From Pseudoflavitalea sp. G-6-1-2 (GTDB lineage Bacteria > Bacteroidota > Bacteroidia > Chitinophagales > Chitinophagaceae), in contig NZ_JABBGB010000001.1 in NCBI RefSeq assembly GCF_012927185.1, positions 496,001 to 560,000 on the forward strand: a DNA stretch of 64,000 nt. Direction: 5' to 3'. Below the pieces are notes generated by a model. That model searched no databases. It saw only the letters and a list, made by a program, of their open reading frames with translations, and was not told where the DNA came from. A program made the translations under genes and the position numbers. This document shows, piece after piece, positions 34,228 through 43,835 of the stretch; positions within the stretch are counted from its first letter, which is position 1, and every line of letters begins with the position of its first letter.

Positions 34228-35607
34228 ATGAAAATCCTAGCCTGGAGCCTGCTGATCGTAGCCAGCTTTGTTACTGCATGTACTTCCACGAAAACTGTTC
34301 AACACAGTCAGCCCTCCAATGGAAATATTCCGAAGGAACTGATCGAAGATTCTGTGCTGAAGAATGCGCATGTAGGCATTGCAGTGTATGACGCAGCTGC
34401 AGGAAAGTATCTCTACAACTACCAGGGCGATAAATATTTCACTCCCGCCAGCAATACCAAACTGGTTACCTGTTATGCGGCGATGAAGTACCTGAGCGAA
34501 TACCTCACAGGCCTCGATTATGCGGAAAACGATACAGCCATCTTTCTGTCTCCATCGGCTGATCCTACTTTGCTGCATCCCGATTTCAGCAATCAGCCCG
34601 TGATCAGTTTTCTGCAAAAGACCTCCAAACCATTGTACATTCTCAATAATTTCTGGAAGACCAATCCATGGGGTTATGGCTGGAGCTGGGACGATTACAC
34701 CGAAGATTATATGGCCGAACGCAGTGCATTGCCTGTGTACGGAAATGTAATCAAATGGGAGCAACAGAACAGCGACACGGCGGCCAGCATCATCGATCTT
34801 TCCAAAACAGTATCGATCTATTCTACCCCGGAAGTGAACTGGAAAGTGAAGTTTACCGACGACACATCTGGCCATTTCGCTGTGCGAAGAGATCTCTCCG
34901 AAAACATTTTCCGCATCACACAGGGGCGTGAACGCAAGGCATCGAAGTCGGTTCCTTTTGTAACGAATGGGGTGCAATCAGCATTGGAACTGTTGGCAGA
35001 TACCATTCACAAAGAGATCACGGAAATTCCCAATCTCCCCAGAAGAATCAGACTGGCCGGAGGATGGAATGCATTAGGCATCAACCGCATCTACTCTCAG
35101 GCGCTCGATTCTGTGCTGAAGCCCATGATGTACCGAAGCGACAATTTCTTTGCGGAGCAACTGCTTCAGATGGTGAGCTTTCAGGTACTGCAACAATTCA
35201 ATGATGATAAGATCATCGACACCTTGCTGAAGACCGATCTCAAAGATCTTCCACAAACACCTACCTGGGCCGATGGAAGCGGACTAAGCCGTTTCAATCT
35301 CTTCACCCCCGAAGACTTTGTGATGCTTTTGAAGAAGATGGAGCAGGAGTTTGGCATGCAACGCATTCGCGGTATTCTGCCAACCGGAGGAACCGGCACA
35401 TTGAAGAATTATTACAAAGCAGACAGCAATTTCATATACGCTAAAACCGGCACGCTAACTGGTGTTCTGGCATTGAGCGGATATATTTTTACGAAGCAGA
35501 ATAAAATGATGATCTTCTCGGTGCTGGTGAACAATCACACAGGAGAAGCATGGAGAATAAGAAGAAAGGTGGAAGCTTTTCTGCAGGATATCAGGGAGAA
35601 GAACTAG
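34228..35607 (+). CDS. dacB: D-alanyl-D-alanine carboxypeptidase/endopeptidase, PBP4 (DacB) type
   Basis: Peptidoglycan DD-peptidase, 459 residues, exported as a lipoprotein (lipobox SFVTAC, Cys 18). Penicillin-binding motifs: S75-N-T-K78 in FTPASNTKLVT, SDN in MYRSDNFFAEQ about 302-304, and KTG in AKTGTLTG about 406-408. The long insertion between the first two motifs is typical of the S13 family. Thirty bases after the arginase-fold gene on the same strand. Confidence 0.93.
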   Translation: MKILAWSLLIVASFVTACTSTKTVQHSQPSNGNIPKELIEDSVLKNAHVGIAVYDAAAGKYLYNYQGDKYFTPASNTKLVTCYAAMKYLSEYLTGLDYAENDTAIFLSPSADPTLLHPDFSNQPVISFLQKTSKPLYILNNFWKTNPWGYGWSWDDYTEDYMAERSALPVYGNVIKWEQQNSDTAASIIDLSKTVSIYSTPEVNWKVKFTDDTSGHFAVRRDLSENIFRITQGRERKASKSVPFVTNGVQSALELLADTIHKEITEIPNLPRRIRLAGGWNALGINRIYSQALDSVLKPMMYRSDNFFAEQLLQMVSFQVLQQFNDDKIIDTLLKTDLKDLPQTPTWADGSGLSRFNLFTPEDFVMLLKKMEQEFGMQRIRGILPTGGTGTLKNYYKADSNFIYAKTGTLTGVLALSGYIFTKQNKMMIFSVLVNNHTGEAWRIRRKVEAFLQDIREKN

Positions 35608-35819
35608 TGCCTGCTCTGACATAAATCAATTGCATTTACCCAACCCTCCCGGCTGCATATCCGTACACTATAACAACAGTGAAACCAGCGGAATTTAATC
35701 CGGCATTTAAACAACATAACGGAGCTGTGGCCGTTCCCCAATAAGGAAATGCAGGCCTGCGCTGCAACACTGCAAAGTCACCATCCAACACTCAATATTT
35801 GGCAGGAAGTCTTGCCGAT

Positions 35820-36341
35820 ATGGACATGATCACCGGCTGCATCAACAACAACCGGCGGAGCCAGGAACAGTTGTACAAACAGTTCTACGGTCCCATGGTA
35901 TCTATTTGCCTGCGCTATACCCGCAATCACGAAGATGCCATTGAGGTGTTGCACAATGGTTTTCTGAAAGTGTACAAGCATATTCACACCTTCAATGCGG
36001 AGCGGGCATCGCTCTATACCTGGATCAGGAAAATCGTAGTAAACTCTGCCATCGACTTTCTCCGGCAGCGGGAAAAATTCCACAGCGACATAGAACTCGA
36101 AAAGGCCGCCGAGCCTGCCATCGACGACGATGCCGTTCAACGCATGTCGGCACTGGAGCTGCTTCAACTGGTGCAGCGGCTGAGTCCCGCTACCAGAACG
36201 GTTTTCAATCTCTATATCGTAGAAGGATACAATCACAGAGAAATAGGAGAATTACTGGGCATCAGCGAAGGCACCAGCAAGTGGCACCTCAGCGAAGCCC
36301 GCAAACAATTACAAAAACTATTACAAACCTTGCAAGTGTAA
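35820..36341 (+). CDS. ECF-type RNA polymerase sigma factor
   Basis: 173 residues from MDMITGCINN. Region 2 about 15-85 (YKQFYGPMVSICLRYTRNHE, then DAIEVLHNGFLKVYKHI and YTWIRKIVVNSAIDFLRQ); region 4 about 115-165 (RLSPATRTVFNLYIVEGYNH, REIGELLGISEGTSKWHLSE). The frame also contains a TTG seven codons upstream, but ATG is preferred. Its stop is four bases before the predicted anti-sigma gene, a typical sigma/anti-sigma pair. Confidence 0.92.
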   Translation: MDMITGCINNNRRSQEQLYKQFYGPMVSICLRYTRNHEDAIEVLHNGFLKVYKHIHTFNAERASLYTWIRKIVVNSAIDFLRQREKFHSDIELEKAAEPAIDDDAVQRMSALELLQLVQRLSPATRTVFNLYIVEGYNHREIGELLGISEGTSKWHLSEARKQLQKLLQTLQV

Positions 36342-36345
36342 CGTA

Positions 36346-38034
36346 ATGAACGACAGACAACCATACGAACAACACTTGGCAGACAAACTGCAGCAGCTTC
36401 CGCCTCCCATGGAGCAGGATAAAGCCTGGGCTCAGATGAAGGCATTGCTGGACGAAGAATTACCCCGCGGCGGAGCCAATGGCAATGGTCATTGGTGGAT
36501 CATTGGGATGATCGCGGGCATCCTGCTCATCGGCACATGGATGTTTATTCAAAACTCCGGCACCGATACCCATGCTGCAAAAAACATGACTGCTATTGAG
36601 AACACACAACCATCCGGTTCAGACGGCACTACACCGGGCAACAACGATCGCGCTGCGGTGAAACACCCGCCCGGAGCAGGTTCTGCCGAAGGAACGCCTT
36701 CCGGCAAACCAGTTCGCACCAAAGCCAATGCCGATGCCGCCAGAACGGAACACGATCTCAGTTCTGCCAAAAAGCCGAACACCGGACCAGACAGGTCATC
36801 CGGTGATCCGCCACTAACCGACAAAGACATTCCAATTAAAGAGCCGCCATTGGCAAACAATCCATTAACCCACAACCCCGACAATCCAAAACTATCCGCC
36901 TATCGAAACAAGTCTACTCAGTCCAAAACACAAAAAGGAAAAGACAAAGAAGCAACTAACGTTTCAGAACAACCGAATAAACTCACAGAGCAGCACAATG
37001 ATGATGCCCAAGTGACTGATCGTGACATCAGTCGCCATCAGGTTGTTGAAAAAGGAAAGTTCGCGCGTAACAAGCCGGAAAAACTATCAGCGAAAAACAG
37101 TAGGATCGCTGATCGGCCTCAGCTGAGTCGATCTCAAAACAAGCAACAGGATAACCCTGATAAAATCTCCGGCTCCATGCCCGAAGATCTTGCAGCAAAC
37201 TACCCTGATTTCGAAACCGATCTGGTTGTTCCCGGTAATCAGATCAACGAGCATTATGCGCATGATTTTTCTTTGTTGAAACTCAATGAAAAGAAAAGCA
37301 ATCCATCACCCAAAAAGAATTTTAGGAAACGCGCAAACCCAGACAGGGCCTTTGCTATAGGGCTTTCACTCCCTCTTGCTTTTCCGGTTGCAGATCAGCA
37401 GGCGCTGAGCTACAACTGGCGTGGCGGAGCCAATACAGTTTCGGATTACATCCCATCGCCACACCTTCAATATCACGTAAATAAAAAGACTTTCTTTCAG
37501 ACGGAAATTCAGGTGATCAGTCCGCAATACATCAGACCTGTATTGCTGTATCAGCAGAAGAGTCAGGTAGGAGCCGGCGCATGGCAATACAATTCGGTGA
37601 TTGCAAGAAAACTGTATTATTTCAATCTGCCTGTATCAGTGTATCACAGTCCACTTCCCAATTTCTTCCTTGGAACCGGATTGCAGTTCTCTACGCTCAT
37701 GAGCGGTGTAGGCATGTACGAAAGCAGAACCATTACGGGAGATCAGGATGTACTCAACTCGCAGAAGTTCCAACGCATCGGCAAAGATTCTCTGACAAAC
37801 AGAATGACCACTTCGGAGTTACGATTATTGCTCGACGTTAATTACTACTGGCAGCGATTCACCGTAGGACTCAGGTACAATCAGGCATTAGGCAATTATC
37901 TGAGCTTCAGATTGAACAGTACATCCAACTTCACTTACGATAAAAACAAGGCGCTGTTTTTCTATCTCCGCTACAATATCTGGGACGACAGAAAACACAA
38001 GCAATCCGGGAAGCAACTGCTATCGCTTAAATAA
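36346..38034 (+). CDS. Predicted dual-membrane-spanning anti-sigma protein
   Basis: 562 residues in three parts: a cytosolic N-terminal segment about 1-48 (HLADKLQQLPPPMEQDKAWA) suited to sigma binding, one inner-membrane helix about 50-68, a disordered hydrophilic linker about 70-320 rich in Asn, Lys, Asp and Pro, and a C-terminal region about 330-562 with alternating amphipathic strands (AIGLSLPLAFPV; FFLGTGLQF; FTVGLRYNQALGNYLSFRL) that looks like an outer-membrane barrel. This layout matches the dual-membrane-spanning anti-sigma (Dma) proteins described in Bacteroides thetaiotaomicron. It follows an ECF sigma gene by four bases and its 3' end overlaps the convergent mutL by 15 bases. Confidence 0.75.
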   Translation: MNDRQPYEQHLADKLQQLPPPMEQDKAWAQMKALLDEELPRGGANGNGHWWIIGMIAGILLIGTWMFIQNSGTDTHAAKNMTAIENTQPSGSDGTTPGNNDRAAVKHPPGAGSAEGTPSGKPVRTKANADAARTEHDLSSAKKPNTGPDRSSGDPPLTDKDIPIKEPPLANNPLTHNPDNPKLSAYRNKSTQSKTQKGKDKEATNVSEQPNKLTEQHNDDAQVTDRDISRHQVVEKGKFARNKPEKLSAKNSRIADRPQLSRSQNKQQDNPDKISGSMPEDLAANYPDFETDLVVPGNQINEHYAHDFSLLKLNEKKSNPSPKKNFRKRANPDRAFAIGLSLPLAFPVADQQALSYNWRGGANTVSDYIPSPHLQYHVNKKTFFQTEIQVISPQYIRPVLLYQQKSQVGAGAWQYNSVIARKLYYFNLPVSVYHSPLPNFFLGTGLQFSTLMSGVGMYESRTITGDQDVLNSQKFQRIGKDSLTNRMTTSELRLLLDVNYYWQRFTVGLRYNQALGNYLSFRLNSTSNFTYDKNKALFFYLRYNIWDDRKHKQSGKQLLSLK

Positions 38035-39975
38035 TTGCTCCAAATAATCTTTCTTGAATTCGATGTAGGTGGGACTTCCGCCGGCAGTTACATTGTGTTG
38101 TCTGCATTGGAAGAGATCTTGTACCAAAGTACGCATTTCCTGATCAGTGAGCGCTGTACCGGCTTTGATGGCCTGCTGCCAGCTGAGTGAACGGATCAGT
38201 TTTTCGCGTCTGGAGAATTTGAGATCGCCACTGAAATGCTTGAACTGCTCCAGCAATTGTTCGATCACGTTTTTCTCATTGCCGGCTTCGAGATCGGCCG
38301 GTGTTCCCATGATTAGGAAAGATTGATTGCCCGAAGGTTCAATCAGGTATCCCAGTGTTTCGAGATCGGGGATCAGGTCGGCCATGAGTGCGGTATCCTG
38401 AGCAGACAGTTCAATCGATTGAGGAAACAGGCTGCGCTGCGAAGGCACAGATTTGCCTGTAGCCGTTGCAGCAAAACGTTCGTACAACACACGCTCATGT
38501 GCCAGTTGCTGCTGTACTAAAATATATCCGCGATTGGTAGGCGCAACAATATAGGTGAAGTGCAGTTGAAGCATGGGAGCACCTTCGATCACACGCAAAT
38601 CCTGTTTCGGCTGCATGCCATAGATGGAAAGCAGCGGATCAGTTTCACCGGAATAATTCTGCGCCGGTTGCTTTGTTCTGATCTGATCGAGCAGCGATTC
38701 GAAAGGCTTTGGATTTCCTTCGGTTCCCGGCAATGGAGATCCGCTCAGGGCTGAGCTTTGATCGATTCCGGATGATTGCCCGGGCTCATAGAAATCTTTC
38801 CAGTGTTTCAGTCCTGCATCTTTCTTCTCCGAAGGAGGGATAGACCAGGCCTGGTGTTTCTGCGTGAAATTCTGATAGAGCTGTGAAGAGGCAGCAGCAG
38901 CCTGCTTGTCTTCAGTGAACGGCTTGTTCACCGCATCGAGCTGCTGAATATTCGGATCGAGATCGAACTCCAATGTAGGTGTGATGCTGAATTGCGCGAG
39001 CGCATGTTTCACTGCCGCCTGTACAAATGCATACACGATCTTCTCATCCTCAAATTTTATTTCCTGCTTGGTAGGATGCACATTGATATCCACCTGCGCA
39101 GGATCGAGATCGATGAACAACACATACAGCGGGAAACTATCGGGTGCAATCAGATCCTGATACGCATTCATCAATGCATGGTTCAGGTACGGACTGCGAA
39201 TGAATCTGTTATTGACGAAGAAATACTGATCGCCTCTCGTTTTCTTCGCGGCATCGGGTTTACCCACGAAGCCATGAATATTGAGATAATCGGTTTGCTC
39301 CTGCACAGTCACCAGCTTTGAATTGTAGGTATTGCCGAAGAGCTGCACAATGCGCTGCTTCAATGTTCCTTTTTCGAGGTGGAACATTTCGGTACCATTG
39401 CTGGTGAGTGAGAAAAACAATTCGGGGAAGGATAATGCTACGCGAATGAATTCATCCACGATATGCCTGGTCTCGGCAGCATTGCTTTTGAGAAAGTTTC
39501 TTCTTGCAGGAATATTGAAGAAGAGGTTCTTCATCGCAATGCTGGTACCAACCGGAGTGGCTACAGGTTCTTGTCTGATTACCGTGCTGTTCTCTATTTC
39601 GAGGCTGGTGCCTGTTTCATCGATATCGCGGCGTGTTCTGAGCACTACCTGTGCTACCGCAGCAACGGAAGCGAGGGCTTCGCCTCTGAATCCCATAGTG
39701 CGGATATGAAAGAGATCGTCGATGTTCCTGATCTTGGAGGTGGCATGCCTTTCGAAACACATGCGGGCATCGGTTTCGCTCATGCCCTTGCCATTGTCGA
39801 TCACCTGAATCAGCGCTTTGCCTGCATCCTGAATAATGAGTCGTATCTCGGTGGCGCCAGCATCCACGGCATTCTCCAGCAGTTCCTTTACGGCACTGGC
39901 TGGTCGCTGGATCACTTCACCTGCTGCAATCTGATTCGCAATATTATCGGGTAATAATTGTATGATGTCGGGCAA
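38020..39975 (-). CDS. mutL: DNA mismatch repair protein MutL, endonuclease motif degenerate
   Basis: 651 residues. The GHKL ATPase domain is intact: ELLENAVDAGA, DNGKGM, RHATSKI, FRGEALASVAAV and GTSIAMKNLFFNIPARRNF. The transducer and the C-terminal dimerisation domain follow a disordered linker (about 345-460). In MutL proteins with nicking activity the C-terminal domain carries DQHAxHERxxYE; here it reads QQQLAHERVLYE (488-499), with Asp and His replaced by Gln. The later metal-site motifs (ACxxAIKAG and CPHGRP types) appear as SWQQAIKAG and TAGGSP. Nicking activity is therefore doubtful although the family assignment is certain. Confidence 0.95.
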   Translation of the reverse strand: MPDIIQLLPDNIANQIAAGEVIQRPASAVKELLENAVDAGATEIRLIIQDAGKALIQVIDNGKGMSETDARMCFERHATSKIRNIDDLFHIRTMGFRGEALASVAAVAQVVLRTRRDIDETGTSLEIENSTVIRQEPVATPVGTSIAMKNLFFNIPARRNFLKSNAAETRHIVDEFIRVALSFPELFFSLTSNGTEMFHLEKGTLKQRIVQLFGNTYNSKLVTVQEQTDYLNIHGFVGKPDAAKKTRGDQYFFVNNRFIRSPYLNHALMNAYQDLIAPDSFPLYVLFIDLDPAQVDINVHPTKQEIKFEDEKIVYAFVQAAVKHALAQFSITPTLEFDLDPNIQQLDAVNKPFTEDKQAAAASSQLYQNFTQKHQAWSIPPSEKKDAGLKHWKDFYEPGQSSGIDQSSALSGSPLPGTEGNPKPFESLLDQIRTKQPAQNYSGETDPLLSIYGMQPKQDLRVIEGAPMLQLHFTYIVAPTNRGYILVQQQLAHERVLYERFAATATGKSVPSQRSLFPQSIELSAQDTALMADLIPDLETLGYLIEPSGNQSFLIMGTPADLEAGNEKNVIEQLLEQFKHFSGDLKFSRREKLIRSLSWQQAIKAGTALTDQEMRTLVQDLFQCRQHNVTAGGSPTYIEFKKDYLEQLFKR

Positions 39976-40121
39976 AACCTTTTCTCCTTATTTAACTGCA
40001 AAAATAAGGGATAAATATGCCTACTGTCAAAAAGCTGACTGAATGTGCAGGTTTCTTCGTTTTTCTGCGGGTTTATCCTTAATTTGTGCAAATAAATGCA
40101 CCTTTTAAGTTAGTTGTCATT

Positions 40122-43031
40122 ATGAAGAAACTCCTACTATTCGTACTTGTGGGAATCAGTACCGCGTCGCAAGCTCAGCGCCGGTCGGCCCTCCCCGCAG
40201 ATCAATGGGTTGACAGTGTTTTCAAAACCCTTTCCAAAGAAGAAAAAATTGCTCAGTTGATGAACGTGCGGGTGTCCACAATCGGACCCAATCGCAACGG
40301 CTATATTTTCTTTGAAAAGGAAGTGGAGGAAGCCATCCGCAAATACAATATCGGAAGTCTCTGCCTGTTTCAGGGTGGACCAATAAAACAGGCACAGTTA
40401 CTGAATCATTATCAGTCCATCGCCAGAACTCCGTTGCTGATCACCATCGATGGAGAGAACGGCGTAGGCATGCGCTTCGACAGCGTAGCCGGTTTACCCA
40501 GACAAATGATGCTCGGAGCCGTTCAGGACCCCGCACTCATTTATCAGTATGGACAAGTAGTAGCTGAACAATGCAAACGGGCAGGCATTCAGGTGAACTA
40601 CGCCCCTGTTGTTGACATCAATAACAATCCTGGCAATCCGGTGATCAACGACAGATCGTTCGGAGAAGACAAATACAAAGTTGCCGAGTACGGCATTCAA
40701 TACATGAAGGGAATGCAGGACAATGGCGTGATGGCCTGCGCCAAACACTTCCCTGGCCATGGTGATGTAGCAGTGGATTCGCATTACGATCTGCCTATCA
40801 TCAACAAATCGAGACCAGAACTGGATTCACTCGAACTCTATCCATTCCGTGAGCTGATAAAAGCTGGTGTACAAAGTGTGATGGTAGCTCACCTGCAAGT
40901 GAACTCCATCGACAACACGGCTAATCGTCCTACCTCTATTTCTCCCAAAGCAGTGAACGAACTGCTGAAGAATGAACTCGGATTCAAAGGCATCACTTTC
41001 ACCGACGCGCTCGAAATGAAAGGCGTTGCCAAATATTATCCCGATGGCGAAAACTCGCTCCAGAGCTTAATTGCAGGCAACGACATGCTTTGTCTTCCAG
41101 GCAATATTCCCGGAAGCATCGAGAAAGTGCTCAAAGCCATCAAAAAGAAAAAACTCAAATGGGATGATATCGATGCACGCGTAAAGAAAGTGCTCTACGC
41201 AAAATATCAGTATGGACTTGCCAATCTGCAACCCATCGATCTCAACAATATTACCGAAGACCTCAACAGCAAAGTGCCTGCAATGCGCAGAATGGTGGCA
41301 GAGAAAGCCATCACATTGCTCCGCAATGAAGAATACGGCGTTTTTCCGCTGGCCAAAGGCAAACGTGTTGCCTATGTTGGTTTCGGTCTCACCAAAGACA
41401 ATGTATTTGCCGCACAGGTGCGCAACAACTACAATGCACAGGTGTACTACTTCGATTATGCATTGGACAACAGCAAGGTAGAACCTATGCTGCAACTGAT
41501 GAAAGACAGATACGATGTAGTAGTGCTCGGTCTTCATAACTACAATCGCTTCCCTGCAAATAATTTCGGGGTGAGCGAAGCGGCTTTCAATCTCATCAAA
41601 GGATTGCAGCAGCAGCAGAAAACAATAACGCTTGCATTCGGAAACCCTTATCTGGTGCAGCATTTCTGCGATGCGAAAACACTGATCGCAGCTTATGATG
41701 ATGATGACATCACGCAATCCGCAGGTGCAGACCTGTTGCTCGGAAAATTCTCAGCAAAAGGCAAGCTCCCGGTAACGGTTTGCGACGCTTTCAAATTTGG
41801 AGCAGGCATAGTTTCAAAGCAACTGCTGCCCGAAGTATCTCCATCCACACTGGGGTTTAATCAGGCGCGCCTCACCAGCCAGATCGACAGCATAGTGAAT
41901 GATGCCATTGCAAAACAGGCGATCCCCGGAGCAGTAGTACTCGTAGCGAAAGACGGCAAAGTAATATTCGATCGTGCCTATGGCCACCTTACTTACGATA
42001 GTTCAGAAGCGGTATATCCTGAAACTATTTACGATCTCGCATCAGTAACCAAGATCATGGCCACCACACTCTCCGTGATGAAACTCCATGACGAAGGCAA
42101 ACTCGATATCAACAAAACACTCGGAGATTATCTTCCGTGGGTGCAGGGCTCCGACAAAGCCGGACTGAAACTGCGCGATGTACTGTTGCATCAGGCCGGA
42201 CTGAATGCCTTCATTCCATTCTACAAAGGAACGCTCAGCGGCAATATTCCTAACTGGGCATATTATTCCATGAAGCCGGATTCACTGCATCAGGTTCGTG
42301 TAGCCAATGGTCTTTTCCTTCGCAATGATTACACAGACAGCATGTACAGCATCATTCTGAAAAGTGCATTGCTGCCCGGCAACAAATACATTTACAGCGA
42401 CAACGATTTCATCTTCCTCGGTAAAGTGGTAGAAGCCATTTCAGGCATGCCCCTAAACGAATACGTGAAGAAAACTTTTTACGATCCGCTTCATTTGGCT
42501 ACAACAGGCTTCAAGCCCCGTGATCGTTTTCCATTGCAATTCATAGCTCCGACAGAGAATGAAGCAGCATTTCGCCGTCAGCTGATTCAGGGCGATGTGC
42601 ATGATCCGGGTGCAGCGATGTTCGGTGGAGTGGCTGGCCATGCAGGATTGTTCAGTGATGCGTATGATCTCGCAGTACTGGCGCAGATGCTGCTGAATGG
42701 CGGCGTAATCGATGGGAAGAACTTTTTCAGCAAAGCCACCATCGATCAGTTCACAGCTTACTCTAGCGATATAAGTCGCCGTGGGCTTGGGTTTGATAAA
42801 CCAGAGAAAGATAACGCTACGCGTAAAGAAGCATATCCCACGCTGTCTGCTTCTCCGGAAACTTTTGGTCATACAGGTTTTACAGGAACCTGCATCTGGA
42901 TGGATCCGAAATATAACCTCACGTATATTTTCTTATCTAATCGTGTGAACAGCCCCGATCCGAATAAATTTTTGAAGATGAGTGTGAGACCGCTGGTGCA
43001 TGAAGCGATTTATAAGTCGCTGCTGAATTAA
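40122..43031 (+). CDS. NagZ-like GH3 / serine hydrolase (beta-lactamase-fold) fusion
   Basis: 969 residues with signal peptide about 1-19 (SQAQ). N-terminal half: glycoside hydrolase family 3, NagZ-like, with KHFPGHGDVAVDSH about 207-220 (His-Asp pair used by NagZ) and FTDALEMKG; then a GH3 C-terminal-like domain. C-terminal part about 600-969: a beta-lactamase/PBP-type hydrolase with SVTK (S-x-x-K) about 640, YSDN as the Y-x-N-type motif, and a conserved GHTGFTG near the end. NagZ removes N-acetylglucosamine from muropeptides, so the enzyme probably trims peptidoglycan in the periplasm with the second domain acting on peptide or ester bonds (inference). Confidence 0.9.
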   Translation: MKKLLLFVLVGISTASQAQRRSALPADQWVDSVFKTLSKEEKIAQLMNVRVSTIGPNRNGYIFFEKEVEEAIRKYNIGSLCLFQGGPIKQAQLLNHYQSIARTPLLITIDGENGVGMRFDSVAGLPRQMMLGAVQDPALIYQYGQVVAEQCKRAGIQVNYAPVVDINNNPGNPVINDRSFGEDKYKVAEYGIQYMKGMQDNGVMACAKHFPGHGDVAVDSHYDLPIINKSRPELDSLELYPFRELIKAGVQSVMVAHLQVNSIDNTANRPTSISPKAVNELLKNELGFKGITFTDALEMKGVAKYYPDGENSLQSLIAGNDMLCLPGNIPGSIEKVLKAIKKKKLKWDDIDARVKKVLYAKYQYGLANLQPIDLNNITEDLNSKVPAMRRMVAEKAITLLRNEEYGVFPLAKGKRVAYVGFGLTKDNVFAAQVRNNYNAQVYYFDYALDNSKVEPMLQLMKDRYDVVVLGLHNYNRFPANNFGVSEAAFNLIKGLQQQQKTITLAFGNPYLVQHFCDAKTLIAAYDDDDITQSAGADLLLGKFSAKGKLPVTVCDAFKFGAGIVSKQLLPEVSPSTLGFNQARLTSQIDSIVNDAIAKQAIPGAVVLVAKDGKVIFDRAYGHLTYDSSEAVYPETIYDLASVTKIMATTLSVMKLHDEGKLDINKTLGDYLPWVQGSDKAGLKLRDVLLHQAGLNAFIPFYKGTLSGNIPNWAYYSMKPDSLHQVRVANGLFLRNDYTDSMYSIILKSALLPGNKYIYSDNDFIFLGKVVEAISGMPLNEYVKKTFYDPLHLATTGFKPRDRFPLQFIAPTENEAAFRRQLIQGDVHDPGAAMFGGVAGHAGLFSDAYDLAVLAQMLLNGGVIDGKNFFSKATIDQFTAYSSDISRRGLGFDKPEKDNATRKEAYPTLSASPETFGHTGFTGTCIWMDPKYNLTYIFLSNRVNSPDPNKFLKMSVRPLVHEAIYKSLLN

Positions 43032-43054
43032 AAAAAACAAACTTTAATAGTTTT

Positions 43055-43086
43055 AAAAAATCCACATTATTAATTGTGGATTTTTT
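43055..43086. terminator. Bidirectional-type terminator
   Basis: Perfect 12-bp stem AAAAAATCCACA (43055-43066) / TGTGGATTTTTT (43075-43086) with an 8-base loop; works as a terminator for the GH3 fusion gene. Confidence 0.9.
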
Positions 43087-43182
43087 GTTTCAAACAGTAT
43101 GTCTGAAAACTAAAGCACAAAATACTTAACCTATTGCTTTTTAATACTATTAGCGTATTAGGTTAACTTAATTGTAAATTCG

Positions 43183-43190
43183 TAAATTTG
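43183..43190 (+). promoter_or_regulatory. -7 promoter box of the toxin-antitoxin pair
   Basis: TAAATTTG, exact TAnnTTTG match, with TTA 17 bases upstream in place of TTG. Predicted transcription start near 43196, a leader of about 54 bases. The surrounding 120 bases are strongly AT-rich. Confidence 0.45.
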
Positions 43191-43249
43191 ACTTAATTTA
43201 AATAAACTTAGAATAGGTTTCTATTTATCATTTATGAATTCGGGATAAA

Positions 43250-43477
43250 ATGGATTACAAAAATTATATAGAATCAAATGCCGAAATCTTACTGGGCAAA
43301 CCTGTCATAAAGGGAACCAGAATTACAATAGCTCTCATTCTGAAGAAATTATCAGAAGGCGCAACTCCGGATGATTTGATCAAAGGTTATCCCAGCCTTA
43401 CTCACAACTCTATTATTGCTGCATTAGCATATGCTTCGGATGTTGTTTCAAATGAAACAGTTATTGAAGCGGCATGA
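43250..43477 (+). CDS. DUF433 antitoxin
   Basis: 75 residues of the DUF433 family: GKPVIKGTRITIALILKKLS followed by EGATPDDLIKGYPSLT, a winged-helix-like DNA-binding domain. It overlaps the downstream PIN-like gene by four bases (ATGA), the standard antitoxin-toxin arrangement, so it probably binds and neutralises that toxin and represses the operon. Confidence 0.9.
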   Translation: MDYKNYIESNAEILLGKPVIKGTRITIALILKKLSEGATPDDLIKGYPSLTHNSIIAALAYASDVVSNETVIEAA

Positions 43478-43818
43478 TCCTGGCAGATGAAAATATACAT
43501 GGTTACATCAAGAAGGCCTTGCGAGAAGAAGGCTACCAACTTATTGCTATAGGAGAAGTAGCAAGTGGAATCAAGGATGAGCGAGTAATTCAATTAGCAT
43601 TAGAAAATGATTACATGCTGCTCACTGAAGATAAGGATTTTGGAGAATGGGTATTCGCCCATCATATTAAAAATCTTAGTGTTCTCTTTTTGCGGTATGA
43701 ATTTCATGAATTCGAGAAAATTGCCGGTTCACTTATTTACTTATTAAAGCATCATGAACTTGAACGTCCCTTTTTCGCAACCATCACTACCAAGAAAATC
43801 AGGTTGAGAAAACTATAA
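43474..43818 (+). CDS. DUF5615 PIN-like toxin
   Basis: 114 residues: MILADENIHGYIKKALREEG with the N-terminal acidic D5-E6, VIQLALENDYMLLTEDKDFG with the E-D-K-D-F-G acidic patch about 50-56, and a short C-terminal domain. PIN-like nucleases use these acidic residues to bind metal and cut RNA; DUF5615 members paired with DUF433 are treated as toxins. AT-rich composition with the antitoxin suggests mobility. Confidence 0.88.
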   Translation: MILADENIHGYIKKALREEGYQLIAIGEVASGIKDERVIQLALENDYMLLTEDKDFGEWVFAHHIKNLSVLFLRYEFHEFEKIAGSLIYLLKHHELERPFFATITTKKIRLRKL

Positions 43819-43835
43819 ATAATACTTTCCATCTA

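Noticed and set aside
41067-41717. 216-codon minus-strand frame
   Set aside because: Antisense to the GH3 fusion gene; no domain.
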